Origin: Bacteroidales bacterium
Lineage (GTDB): Bacteria; Bacteroidota; Bacteroidia; Bacteroidales; P3
DNA length: 33,163 nt
Assembly (NCBI GenBank): GCA_017446745.1
Contig: JAFSQF010000104.1
Coordinates: 1 to 33,163, forward strand
Reading direction: 5' to 3'
Position numbers and translations under genes: made by a program. The notes under the pieces were generated by a model. The model saw only the letters and a program-made list of their open reading frames with translations. It was not told where the DNA came from and did not search any database. Positions 7,868-15,864 of the stretch are shown here, one piece after another; positions within the stretch are counted from its first letter, which is position 1; each line of letters opens with the position of its first letter.

Positions 7868-8941
7868 GTGCAGCTTTTTCGATTTGGACATAACCGACTC
7901 ACATTCAGTGCTGCCAACGCACTACTGATAGCCCTGATAGGCGGTGCCATACTCACCGCCCTGATAACCATAGCCCGTTGGGACAACAATTTCCGGCTTG
8001 ACCCATCGTTTCATTTCGTCTACTCGCTGTCCGTCAACACCATCATTATCTTTGCCGTACTGTTCTACAACTTCTACATCTTCAAATCCTCACGCCTGAC
8101 GCGCAAAACCCTTGCCGCCATGCTGGGCTCGCTGCTCATCACCATTGTCCTGTCGTTGCTGTCGGGTTTTCTCCACCAGCTAATCTACGACGACACACTG
8201 CTGAGCGAGGCCATCAACGTCAACATACTCCGCGACATCCTGATAGCCTTCGTGGCTGTGCTCATAGCCCTGCTTCTCTACAACCTCACACGGCGACTGC
8301 AATCGTCGATAGAACGTGAACAGCTGCAAGCCGAGAATATCACGATGCGCTATGAGGCTCTGGAGAAGCAGCTCGACCCGCATTTCCTGTTCAACTCGCT
8401 CAACACCCTCAGCGGACTTATAGGCAACGACGACGAACGCGCACAGAGCTACCTGCAGCAACTGTCGTCGACCTACCGCTACATCATGCAGGTCAAACGC
8501 TTAGTGACTTTGGAGCAAGAGCTGAAGTTCGTCGACTCCTACTGCCAGATGATGCAGATAAGATATGGCCAGAACCTTACGTTCGAATACCATATTGACG
8601 AACGCTTCAAGCAATACGAGATTATACCCATCAGCCTGCAGCTGCTGATAGAGAACGCACTGAAACATAACGTCGTCAGCGACCGCCACCCTTTGAATGT
8701 TGTCATCGCCACCACGGCCGACAGCACCATAACGGTGAGCAACATCATCCAACCCCGCCAGGCCGAAGAGAACTCCACCGGGTTGGGGCTGGTGAACCTG
8801 AGCAAACGCTACCAGCTGCTGTGCCAGAAAGAGATCAACATCACACAGTGCGACGACCTCTTCACCGTAGAGGTGCCCCTTCTCGACAGCACAGCGGCCA
8901 ACAGAATAAACAACAAGATTCTAAAAAACAATTTATCATAA
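7868..8941 (+). CDS. LytS/YpdA-type sensor histidine kinase
   Basis: Four hydrophobic segments (about residues 17-38, 50-70, 78-100, 112-135) form a membrane sensor without a large periplasmic domain. The cytoplasmic His_kinase (PF06580) domain has the phosphoacceptor motif LDPHFLFNSLNTL with His172, and an ATP-binding region with LLIENALKHN and GLGLVNLSKRY. The start is GTG 7868; the only nearby ATG (7843) is out of frame. The LytTR regulator gene follows 13 bases after its stop, and the exporter genes precede it by 26 bases. The obvious reading is a two-component system that senses a membrane or export cue and controls the same operon. Confidence 0.9.
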   Translation: MQLFRFGHNRLTFSAANALLIALIGGAILTALITIARWDNNFRLDPSFHFVYSLSVNTIIIFAVLFYNFYIFKSSRLTRKTLAAMLGSLLITIVLSLLSGFLHQLIYDDTLLSEAINVNILRDILIAFVAVLIALLLYNLTRRLQSSIEREQLQAENITMRYEALEKQLDPHFLFNSLNTLSGLIGNDDERAQSYLQQLSSTYRYIMQVKRLVTLEQELKFVDSYCQMMQIRYGQNLTFEYHIDERFKQYEIIPISLQLLIENALKHNVVSDRHPLNVVIATTADSTITVSNIIQPRQAEENSTGLGLVNLSKRYQLLCQKEINITQCDDLFTVEVPLLDSTAANRINNKILKNNLS

Positions 8942-8954
8942 AAAAAACTGTCGT

Positions 8955-9713
8955 ATGAACACACTGATTATTGAAGATGAACAGATTGCGGCTCAGAACT
9001 TGCAACGGCTCATCGCCGAGGTGGAGCCAGAGCTGAAAGTGATTGATACGCTGCAGAGCGTAGAAGATACCATCGAGTATTTCTCGCAGCCGGTTTCCGT
9101 CGACCTCATCTTTATGGATATCCACCTGGCCGACGGCATCGCTTTCCACATCTTCGACAAGGCTACCATCAACAGCCCCATCATTTTCACCACAGCATAC
9201 GACCAGTATGCCCTCGAGGCCTTCAAAGCTGGCGGCATGGACTACCTGCTGAAACCCATCAGTGCCGACGACCTGCGACGCGCCGTGGAGAAGGTGCAGC
9301 GCTACGTCAACCCCCAGAAACCTATAGACCCGGCCATGGTTGCCACCATGCTCGACATCATGCAGCCCCGCAAATACAAGTCCTATTTCCTGATACCGGT
9401 ACGCGACAAGCTGATACCACTGAAAGTGAATGACATAGCCTACATCTACGTGGTAGAGAAAGTCACCCATATCGTGACCTTCGACAACCAGACACACGTC
9501 ATCGACAAACCCCTCGACGCCATCATTTCGCAGCTGGACCCCACCAATTTTTTCCGCGCCAACCGCCAATACATCATCTCGCACCAAGCCGTCAAGGACA
9601 TCTCCATCTGGCCTCTCAGCAAACTCCATATCACGCTCACCGTTCCCACACCTGAAAAAATCATCATCTCGCGCGCACGCACCTCGGAATTCAAGAACTG
9701 GTACACCACCTGA
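8955..9713 (+). CDS. LytTR-family response regulator
   Basis: The 252-residue protein has an N-terminal receiver domain (about 1-120): acidic cluster Glu7-Asp8-Glu9, phosphoacceptor Asp55 in LIFMDIHLADG, and Lys100 in YLLKPIS. A C-terminal LytTR DNA-binding domain (about 145-252) follows, including DIAYIYVVEKVTHIVTFDN and the typical FFRANRQYIIS. It should be phosphorylated by the LytS-type kinase encoded just upstream and then bind promoter DNA. It is the last gene of the exporter operon. Targets cannot be read from the sequence, although the operon's own promoter is a natural candidate. Confidence 0.93.
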   Translation: MNTLIIEDEQIAAQNLQRLIAEVEPELKVIDTLQSVEDTIEYFSQPVSVDLIFMDIHLADGIAFHIFDKATINSPIIFTTAYDQYALEAFKAGGMDYLLKPISADDLRRAVEKVQRYVNPQKPIDPAMVATMLDIMQPRKYKSYFLIPVRDKLIPLKVNDIAYIYVVEKVTHIVTFDNQTHVIDKPLDAIISQLDPTNFFRANRQYIISHQAVKDISIWPLSKLHITLTVPTPEKIIISRARTSEFKNWYTT

Positions 9714-9775
9714 AAATCACGGCGTCCCGAATTTAATCCACGCCAAACGAAACATTATCAGCCTCTTTCCCGTAA

Positions 9776-9810
9776 AAAGGAGAAAACAACAGACCCAACT
9801 TTTCTCCTTT
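9776..9810 (+). terminator. Hairpin between lytTR gene and lipoprotein gene
   Basis: An 11-bp perfect inverted repeat, AAAGGAGAAAA (9776-9786) and TTTTCTCCTTT (9800-9810), has a 13-base loop. The T residues of the descending arm could act as a weak terminator for the regulator operon. It also lies 16 bases before the next start codon, so a 5'-leader structure is equally possible. Confidence 0.45.
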
Positions 9811-9825
9811 AACAAAAACAAACAC

Positions 9826-12003
9826 ATGATAATGACTAAGTTTACGGGAACTCTATGGGCAAGTGTTTTATTTGCCATTCTCAGCTTTTCATTCTCCAGT
9901 TGCCAAAAAGAAAGCGACAACGTATTCACCATCACCACAGCGGACTACGATGCCGGGAAAGCCTATATGGGCGACAACCACGTGGTTTATTGGCACAATG
10001 GCGACGAGCTGCGTATCAACGGCGGCGTCTACGCCGTCAGCGTCGATGCCAGTCAAAACAACAGGGCCACCATCGCTTCCGATGGCATAACGCCCTACGG
10101 CGACAGCTATTATGCTGCATACCCTGCCGGGCTCAGCCAGATTGCCAACAACGGCACGGTGACCATCACGCTGCCCAGCGAGGTGGCCTACCAGTGCGAC
10201 GGCACGGTACAGCGCGTAGAGAACGTCATGGCTGCCCACTCTACAGGCAACAGCCTGCAGATGCACAACCTCTGCACCATGCTCCGCCTGCCGGTGAAGA
10301 CAGCCAACGGCACCAAACTCTGCGCCATCGAAGTCAGCGCCGACCAGGACTTGGCCGGCCAATTCAGCGCCGTGCCGTCGGGCAACGGATGGAGCGTCAC
10401 AACCACAAACTCAGGCAACATGAAGACGCGCACACTCATATTCCCAACCCCTATAGAGCTCGCCACAAACACTCAATACTTCTATTTGCCCGTGATGCCC
10501 CAAGCCTCAGTCACCAACTTCACTTTGCGCTACTTCATCGAAGACATAAACCACAATGTGCGCTCTATCGCACGCACACGCACCACGGCCACCAACTTCA
10601 CGCAAGGCCACATGTACGGCTTCGACGAGGTATGCCTCTCGTCAAACACGGCACCCAACGGCTACACCATGACGACCTACAATGGCACTCAAGAGCTTCC
10701 CTATCACGTGTTTACTGCAGAGTGCTGGGACTACGTGGCACCCGCAGCAACCACCGGAAAATATATAAAGCTTGCTAACGACATCACAGTAACGTCAACC
10801 ACAGAAACTTTCTCCGCCAACCTCGACGGCCAAGGCCACACCATAACCCTCGACGGCAACGCCACCTCGCTCTTCAAAACAATGGCAGCAAACTCAACGG
10901 TAGCCAACCTGACGATAGAAAAAAGCGGAACAGTCACCACCATTCCCACCGACGTAGAGAGCTACAACAACTGCTTTGGATTTCTAGCATATACCGCAGC
11001 CGAAAACACTGTGATTTCGAACTGTACATCACTATGTAGCCTTAACGTTGAGAACAATAACTACGCTAAAATCATTGGCGGCATCTGCGGGCAGTCGAAA
11101 GGCTCTGTTGAGAATTGTACAAACAATGGCACATTGAGTGCAAATGCTAACAGACTTGGTGGCATCACTGGCATTTTCGCTGGCACCAATATGCTGAACT
11201 GCACAAACAACGGAACAATAGAAAGCCGTGGAGCCATTACCAATACAGAATGTTATTGTGGTGGTATCTCAGCAGAAGTCAACAGCACAACCGCTCAAGT
11301 CACAGGATGTGTGAACAACGCTCAACTGATCTTATCTAACTCTGGAGCATCGGCAAACGGAATTTACATCGGCGGAATTTTCGGGTGCGCAAAAAGCAAT
11401 ATCAATAACTGCCACAATAGTGGAACTCTGACATGCTCAGAGACAACAAACATACAAAAATACATAGGGGGCATATTAGGTTTTAATATATCATCAAAAG
11501 ATTATCTGGCAGTAACGATGCTCAACTGCTCCAACACTGGTGACATCAACCATTCAACACAAATCAACAACTATAGAGCAGCAGGCCTTGTAGGCAAAGT
11601 GCAGCGCATGAATATCGACAATAGCTTTGCCTACTGCAACATTAGTTCATGGAAAGCTGCAGGAATAGTATCTGTAACCGACTTATTTTCGGATATATCA
11701 ATCACCAATTGCTACTATTATGGAACAATGACGGTCACTTCAACTAACAACAATGCAAAAGGTGCAATCGTTAATGAAAAAGAACTAAACACTCATACAG
11801 CAAGTGCTACACGCTGTTATTATCCTTCTGGCTTGTCTGTCGTGAATTGTACGACAGACAATTGCAGCGCACTTTCCGACCAGTTCACGCTACAGGGCGC
11901 TGGAAGCCTTGTGGATGCTCTGAATGCCGAAGGCAAACCTGCGGGCGGTTTCAGCTGGATTCAGGGCAGCGACATGGTGAAACTGTCGATTCCGGAACAA
12001 TAG
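9826..12003 (+). CDS. Large surface lipoprotein with GLUG-like beta-helix repeats
   Basis: The 725-residue protein has a hydrophobic start and lipobox F-S-S-C with Cys26 as the lipidated residue. Residues about 30-270 resemble the fimbrillin-like domains of Bacteroidota lipoproteins (YYAAYPAGL, VENVMAAHS, NLCTMLRLPV). From about residue 300 the protein shows imperfect repeats of the type GGI.G...ssi.NCtNnGtl, for example GGICGQSKGSVENCTNNGT and GGITGIFAGTNMLNCTNNGT. These match GLUG-like right-handed beta-helix units, so an adhesin or carbohydrate-contacting surface protein is likely; the ligand is unknown. ATG 9832 is an alternative start. The repeat region (about 10970-11860) is visibly AT-richer than both ends of the gene. 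Confidence 0.8.
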   Translation: MIMTKFTGTLWASVLFAILSFSFSSCQKESDNVFTITTADYDAGKAYMGDNHVVYWHNGDELRINGGVYAVSVDASQNNRATIASDGITPYGDSYYAAYPAGLSQIANNGTVTITLPSEVAYQCDGTVQRVENVMAAHSTGNSLQMHNLCTMLRLPVKTANGTKLCAIEVSADQDLAGQFSAVPSGNGWSVTTTNSGNMKTRTLIFPTPIELATNTQYFYLPVMPQASVTNFTLRYFIEDINHNVRSIARTRTTATNFTQGHMYGFDEVCLSSNTAPNGYTMTTYNGTQELPYHVFTAECWDYVAPAATTGKYIKLANDITVTSTTETFSANLDGQGHTITLDGNATSLFKTMAANSTVANLTIEKSGTVTTIPTDVESYNNCFGFLAYTAAENTVISNCTSLCSLNVENNNYAKIIGGICGQSKGSVENCTNNGTLSANANRLGGITGIFAGTNMLNCTNNGTIESRGAITNTECYCGGISAEVNSTTAQVTGCVNNAQLILSNSGASANGIYIGGIFGCAKSNINNCHNSGTLTCSETTNIQKYIGGILGFNISSKDYLAVTMLNCSNTGDINHSTQINNYRAAGLVGKVQRMNIDNSFAYCNISSWKAAGIVSVTDLFSDISITNCYYYGTMTVTSTNNNAKGAIVNEKELNTHTASATRCYYPSGLSVVNCTTDNCSALSDQFTLQGAGSLVDALNAEGKPAGGFSWIQGSDMVKLSIPEQ

Positions 12004-12005
12004 GA

Positions 12006-12027
12006 GGTCGGGCTTCCCAGCCCGACC
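12006..12027. repeat. GC-rich hairpin after lipoprotein stop codon
   Basis: Perfect 8-bp stem GGTCGGGC (12006-12013) and GCCCGACC (12020-12027) with a 6-base loop, starting 3 bases after the stop codon. There is no T-run, so it looks more like a palindromic repeat or an mRNA-stabilising hairpin than a terminator. Confidence 0.6.
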
Positions 12028-12090
12028 AACGCGACGACTATAGGCAATTGGCATTAGCAGTGGCAAAGCTGAAAGCTTCGCCTCCTAAAA

Positions 12091-12128
12091 AAAAAAGCAT
12101 CCAAGGACGCGACCTCGGATGCTTTTTT
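12091..12128. terminator. Bidirectional terminator between convergent genes
   Basis: AAAAAAGCATCC (12091-12102) pairs with GGATGCTTTTTT (12117-12128) across a 14-base loop. The T-run on the plus strand and the A-run at the other end let it work in both directions: for the lipoprotein gene (+) and for the atoD-kal pair (-). Confidence 0.88.
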
Positions 12129-12146
12129 ATTGTCGGTTTGGATGAA

Positions 12147-12539
12147 CTACTTGTTATAGCGCTGGCACTCCTTGGGAGTGACGCAAGTGCCGCTGGCACG
12201 GCACACCAGAACTTTCTCTTCCAGCACCTCAGCGGCGCTGTCGCTGATGTCGGGACGGGTCTTGATGACCTTGTAGGCCTCGAAGCTCATCTTGCGGCTG
12301 GTGTTGCCGACGTGGGTTATCTCGCCGTAGGCTTCGATATAGTCGCCGGCATAGACCGGGGCCTTGAACTCTACCATGTCGTAGGCACAGAAGAGACCTT
12401 CGTCGCCGTCCTGGATGATGAGGAGCTCGGTGGCGACATCGCCAAAGAGGTGAAGCATATGGGCACCGTCGACCAGGTTGCCGCCATAGTGGGCGTCCTT
12501 AGCACTCATGCGGACGCGAAGCATTGATTTTACTGCCAT
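12147..12539 (-). CDS. kal: 3-aminobutyryl-CoA ammonia-lyase
   Basis: This 130-residue hot-dog-fold protein catalyses removal of ammonia from 3-aminobutyryl-CoA to crotonyl-CoA, the step of anaerobic lysine fermentation that follows cleavage of the 3,5-diaminohexanoate-derived chain. The sequence matches Kal well: [35 protein letters not shown] near the start, [17 protein letters not shown] in the middle and [11 protein letters not shown] near the end. It lies 23 bases downstream of the CoA-transferase alpha-subunit gene in the same orientation and before a terminator. In other lysine-fermenting bacteria these genes belong to a larger kamA-kamDE-kdd-kce-kal-ato cluster. The rest of that cluster is not in this window. 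Confidence 0.85.
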   Translation of the reverse strand: MAVKSMLRVRMSAKDAHYGGNLVDGAHMLHLFGDVATELLIIQDGDEGLFCAYDMVEFKAPVYAGDYIEAYGEITHVGNTSRKMSFEAYKVIKTRPDISDSAAEVLEEKVLVCRASGTCVTPKECQRYNK

Positions 12540-12562
12540 AGTGATTGGTGATTAGTGATTAG

Positions 12563-13210
12563 TTATTTTTTGATGATGAAATCGACAAAGATGCCGGGGG
12601 TCTTGACATTCTCGGGAGCTATGGTGCCAGTCTCGACTATCTCCTGGGGCTCAACGATAACCATGTCGGCAGCGGTAGCCATCATGGGGCTGAAGTTCTG
12701 GCTGGTTCCTTTGTAGACCAGGTTGCCCTCGTGGTCGCTGATGTTGGCACCGATAATGGCCACATCGGCACGGACGGGTTTCTCGAGGAGGTATTCCTTG
12801 CCGTCAACAGTGATTTTCTCTTTGCCTTTCTCGACGATGGTGCCGAGGCCCGTCTGGGTCAACACGCCGCCAAGGCCGGCGCCGGCAGCACGGATCTGCT
12901 CGGCCAGGGTGCCCTGGGGCTGAAGAGTGACGTCGAGCTCACCAGCATTCATCTGGTCGATAGTGTTATTGTTGGTTCCGATATGGGTGGCGATGAGTTT
13001 CTTCACCTGATGGTTGGTGATGAGCTTGCCCACGCCGACTTCGGGATAGGCGGTGTCGTTGCAGATGATGGTAAGGTCTTTGACACCCTTCTCGACCAGC
13101 GCGTCGATAAGAGCAATGGGGTTGCCCACTCCGAGGAAACCGCCAACCATAACGGTCATGCCGTCGTGAATTTTCTCAGCAGCTTGCTGTACAGAAACGA
13201 ATTTGTTCAT
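12563..13210 (-). CDS. atoD: Acetate/butyrate-acetoacetate CoA-transferase, alpha subunit
   Basis: The 215-residue protein has the full length of a family-I CoA-transferase alpha subunit. Visible motifs are VMVGGFLGVGNPIALIDALVEKG near the start, the GGVLTQTGLGTIVEKGKEK block, and the late VVEPQEIVETGTIAPENVKTPGIFVD (read as short motifs of the family). The alpha subunit binds CoA; the catalytic glutamate is on the beta subunit. In lysine or butyrate fermentation the enzyme moves CoA between butyryl-CoA or acetoacetyl-CoA and free acids. The beta-subunit gene, normally adjacent, is absent on both sides here. A strong divergent-type promoter lies about 100 bases upstream. Confidence 0.9.
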   Translation of the reverse strand: MNKFVSVQQAAEKIHDGMTVMVGGFLGVGNPIALIDALVEKGVKDLTIICNDTAYPEVGVGKLITNHQVKKLIATHIGTNNNTIDQMNAGELDVTLQPQGTLAEQIRAAGAGLGGVLTQTGLGTIVEKGKEKITVDGKEYLLEKPVRADVAIIGANISDHEGNLVYKGTSQNFSPMMATAADMVIVEPQEIVETGTIAPENVKTPGIFVDFIIKK

Positions 13211-13313
13211 AGTTGACTATATTATTTTTATTTATCCAAAGCATCACAGAAGAATGAATATCAACCCGTTTAATACCAAAACAGGCCGAAAACACCCTTC
13301 GGTAAAGAGATTG

Positions 13314-13344
13314 CAAATATATGATTTTTTTTTGAAACAGCAAA
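13314..13344 (-). promoter_or_regulatory. Promoter of atoD-kal
   Basis: Read on the minus strand, TTTG (13344-13341) is followed after 19 bases by TATATTTG (13321-13314). This is an exact fit to the Bacteroidota -33 / -7 consensus. It predicts a leader of about 95-100 bases before atoD. Confidence 0.7.
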
Positions 13345-13368
13345 AAATACACCTTATGCAAAATATTT

Positions 13369-13399
13369 TTTGCCAGATGACGTTTTCTAAGTAATTTTG
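13369..13399 (+). promoter_or_regulatory. Promoter of secreted protein gene 13425
   Basis: TTTG (13369-13372), 19 bases, then TAATTTTG (13392-13399): an exact consensus match. It is arranged back to back with the atoD promoter, with the two -33 boxes about 25 bases apart, which leaves room for a shared regulator site. Confidence 0.7.
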
Positions 13400-13424
13400 C
13401 AACGTGATATTATAGTTAACGAAT

Positions 13425-14066
13425 ATGAAAAGAATACTCTTTTTTGCCACAATACTCTCGATTTTCGGCGCCCGCTACGCAGTGCTCCAAGCCCAGGATT
13501 TCATAGTGCCCGAAGAGGTATGGTACCACACCGAGGTGATGGGAAGCAACTACCACGGCTATGTCTTCAACAAGGAGTGGGATGTCGACATCCTGGTTGA
13601 GAATCAGGACGGACGCTTCACGCCGGATGACATCGACATCGCCAAGGCCGAGAAGCTGATGCAGAAAAAGCTGGCCTACCTGAACCGCAACCATGAGAAC
13701 CAGGAAGGCATGTGCCCCATCATCGACGAGCACATACGTAAATACACCCGTCAGTATGTGGGCTTCACCGACATCAACGGCGCCAAGATTATCTGGATAA
13801 ACTGCGTGTGGGACGACAAGATGCAGAAGCAGCTCTCGCAGGACATCGTGCGCACCTCCGGCGGGTGCGGCCACTACTGGAGCATCAAGGTGAACCTCGA
13901 CACCGAGAAGGTCTACGGCCTGGAGGTGAACGAGAGCGGCGACGTGAAATACATACCGCGCAACAAGAAACCCGGCCCGCGCATCAGCAAACCCAAGAAC
14001 AGCCACAAGGTGCAGCGCATACGCAAGACCGGCATCATGCACGACCCTAACGAGGTGACGTTCTGA
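13425..14066 (+). CDS. Secreted protein of unknown function
   Basis: The 213-residue protein has a signal peptide (MKRILFFATILSIFGARYAVLQA, cleavage near LQA-QD). The mature part is predicted soluble, with alternating strands and helices, a central stretch KQLSQDIVRTSGGCGHYWSIKVNLDTEK (in which GGCGHYW stands out), and a basic C-terminal tail (RNKKPGPRISKPKNSHKVQRIRKT). I do not recognise a family. The gene has its own strong promoter and is followed by a 60-base spacer of short GTGATTR repeats before the gtrA operon. It is likely periplasmic or surface-located. Confidence 0.7.
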   Translation: MKRILFFATILSIFGARYAVLQAQDFIVPEEVWYHTEVMGSNYHGYVFNKEWDVDILVENQDGRFTPDDIDIAKAEKLMQKKLAYLNRNHENQEGMCPIIDEHIRKYTRQYVGFTDINGAKIIWINCVWDDKMQKQLSQDIVRTSGGCGHYWSIKVNLDTEKVYGLEVNESGDVKYIPRNKKPGPRISKPKNSHKVQRIRKTGIMHDPNEVTF

Positions 14067-14090
14067 GCAGTGACTGGTGAATGGTGAATA

Positions 14091-14108
14091 GTGATTGGTG
14101 ATTAGTGA
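14091..14108 (+). repeat. Shared 18-base GTGATTR repeat, copy 2 (copy 1 at 12541-12558)
   Basis: GTGATTGGTGATTAGTGA occurs exactly at 12541-12558 (5' of kal, between atoD and kal) and at 14091-14108 (before gtrA), inside longer runs of GTGA-type heptamers (14070-14108). Both copies lie between tightly spaced genes. The role is unknown. Confidence 0.75.
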
Positions 14109-14128
14109 AAAAAAATGATATCTGAATT

Positions 14129-14548
14129 GTGAAACTCCTCTCTTCTTTTCTGTCGCAATTTTTCGAGAAAGCCTTCATACTGAAATTCCTGCGCTTCTGC
14201 GTGGTAGGCGTGACGGGGACAATCATCGATTTCGGCTTGACATGGATTTGCAAGGAAAAGCTGCACATCCATAAGTTCATATCCAATGCCATAGGCTTTG
14301 TGGTGGCGGCCACCAACAACTATATCCTGAACCGCATCTGGACCTGGGGCAGCACCAACGAGCATATCGGTGTGGAATACACCACTTTTTTCGTCGTTTC
14401 GCTCATCGGCCTGGGACTCAACACCCTTATTCTTTACCTGCTCAACGAGAAGCTGAAGTCCAATTTCTGGATTGCCAAGGTCATCGCCACAGGCTTCGTG
14501 ATGCTCTGGAATTTCTTCGCCAACAATTTCATCACTTTCGCCACATGA
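14129..14548 (+). CDS. GtrA-like membrane protein
   Basis: The 139-residue protein has four hydrophobic helices and the family's hallmark opening FLRFCVVGVTGTIIDFGLTW, followed by ISNAIGFVVAATNNYILNRIWTW and a final FVMLWNFFANNFITF. GtrA-like proteins are thought to flip undecaprenyl-phosphate-linked sugars, or otherwise assist glycosyltransferases, at the inner membrane. The start is GTG 14129. Its stop codon overlaps the start of the next gene by ATGA (14545-14548), so translation is probably coupled to the M14 peptidase and, through it, to the GT2 enzyme. Confidence 0.88.
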   Translation: MKLLSSFLSQFFEKAFILKFLRFCVVGVTGTIIDFGLTWICKEKLHIHKFISNAIGFVVAATNNYILNRIWTWGSTNEHIGVEYTTFFVVSLIGLGLNTLILYLLNEKLKSNFWIAKVIATGFVMLWNFFANNFITFAT

Positions 14549-15864
14549 GAAAAGCATTACTCCTTGCCGCTGTACTGTACACACTGAACCTGCCCACCCT
14601 CAACGCGCAGACCCTCAAGCCACGCCCCGACGCTTTCCCCTGGGAGCCCGACACAACAGCGAGCAAGGCCATTGAGATGGCCACGACCGTTGCAGAGATG
14701 GCCAACTGGGACCGCTACCCCACCTACGATACCTACCAGAAAATAATGCAGCAGTGGCAAGAGCAGTACCCGACGCTGTGCCACGTCGACACCATAGGGC
14801 GTTCGGTGCAGGGCCGGCTGCTGCTCTGCATGGTGATACGCGGCGAGAACGCCTACCCAAACGTGCACCCCGAATTTTTCTACACCTCGACGATGCACGG
14901 CGACGAGGTGACGGGCTACGTCATGATGCTGCGCCTGATCGACACCCTGCTCAGCGGCTACGGCACCAACCAGCAGTACACCGACCTCATCAACACCGTG
15001 GACATCTACATCAACCCCCTGGCCAATCCCGACGGCACCTACCGCAGCGGCGACAACACGGTGCGGGGCTCGATGCGCTACAACGCCAACTACGTGGACC
15101 TTAACCGCAACTTCCCCGACCCCTTCGGCACAGCGCCGCTCAACGGCCAGCAGCAGGAGACCGCAGCCATGATAGACTACGCCACAGCACACCATTTCCG
15201 CCTCAGCGCCAACCTGCACGGCGGCAGCGAGGTGATGAACTACCCCTGGGACAGCTTCACCTCGGCACAACAGCAGCACCCGGCGCGCAACTGGTGGATC
15301 CAGGTGTGCCGACGCTTCGTTGACACCTGCCGGACGATGTCGGCCACCTTCATGACCGATGTGACCTCAGAAGGCTACATCGCCGGCGGCGACTGGTACG
15401 TCATACCCAACGGACGTCAGGACTATATGAACTATTATCATAACTGCTTGGAAATGACTATGGAGATATCTTCAGTCAAGACCCTCAGCAGCGACCGCCT
15501 GCCAGAATACTGGCGGCGGCTGCAACACGCGCTTGTCAACTATATCGGCGAGATCCACGCCCTGCCCAGCAGCGTAGGGATAGACCGGGACGAGGATGGC
15601 CAGCAGGGGCTACTGGAGATATACCCCAACCCCACGCACGACAAGATTTTTCTTTCGCAGGCAGGATTTTCGCAGGCGGGGACGCCAGCGTACCAATCGC
15701 AGGCGGGAATGCCATCGTACCACTGTCTACAACTGTACAACAGCATGGGGTATTGCGTGATGCAACTTCCAGCCGACACGAGGGTCGTCGACCTCAGCAC
15801 GTTACCGGACGGCATCTACCTGCTGCGCTGCGGCAATCATACCGCTAAAGTAGTGAAACAATGA
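14545..15864 (+). CDS. Secreted M14 zinc carboxypeptidase with T9SS sorting domain
   Basis: The 439-residue protein has a signal peptide (LLLAAVLYTLNLPTLNA) and an M14 peptidase domain of about residues 55-340. The first zinc pair is His118 and Glu121 in TMHGDEVTG; NYVDLNRNFPDPFG carries the substrate-binding Asn-Arg; NLHGGSEVMNYPWD supplies the third zinc ligand His. CLEMTMEIS resembles the CPE/CPD-subfamily motif, with Glu307 as the probable catalytic base. The C-terminus (LEIYPNPTHDKIFL ... DLSTLPDGIYLLRCGNHTAKVVKQ) is a type A T9SS sorting domain, so the enzyme should cross the outer membrane by type IX secretion. Two 27-base repeats expand this domain at residues 376-393. It overlaps both neighbouring genes by ATGA. 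Confidence 0.92.
   Translation: MRKALLLAAVLYTLNLPTLNAQTLKPRPDAFPWEPDTTASKAIEMATTVAEMANWDRYPTYDTYQKIMQQWQEQYPTLCHVDTIGRSVQGRLLLCMVIRGENAYPNVHPEFFYTSTMHGDEVTGYVMMLRLIDTLLSGYGTNQQYTDLINTVDIYINPLANPDGTYRSGDNTVRGSMRYNANYVDLNRNFPDPFGTAPLNGQQQETAAMIDYATAHHFRLSANLHGGSEVMNYPWDSFTSAQQQHPARNWWIQVCRRFVDTCRTMSATFMTDVTSEGYIAGGDWYVIPNGRQDYMNYYHNCLEMTMEISSVKTLSSDRLPEYWRRLQHALVNYIGEIHALPSSVGIDRDEDGQQGLLEIYPNPTHDKIFLSQAGFSQAGTPAYQSQAGMPSYHCLQLYNSMGYCVMQLPADTRVVDLSTLPDGIYLLRCGNHTAKVVKQ
15655..15723 (+). repeat. In-frame palindromic tandem repeat in T9SS domain
   Basis: A 15-base partial unit (15655-15669) is followed by two 27-base units (15670-15696 and 15697-15723) that differ at 4 positions. They encode SQAGF, SQAGTPAYQ and SQAGMPSYH. 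Each full unit contains a hairpin of the form CGCAGGCG-ggga-CGCCAGCG, so a palindromic intergenic-type repeat seems to have entered the gene in frame. Confidence 0.8.

Noticed and set aside
15655-15723. CRISPR-like array
   Set aside because: The units are adjacent with no spacers, lie in frame within a gene, and no cas genes are present.
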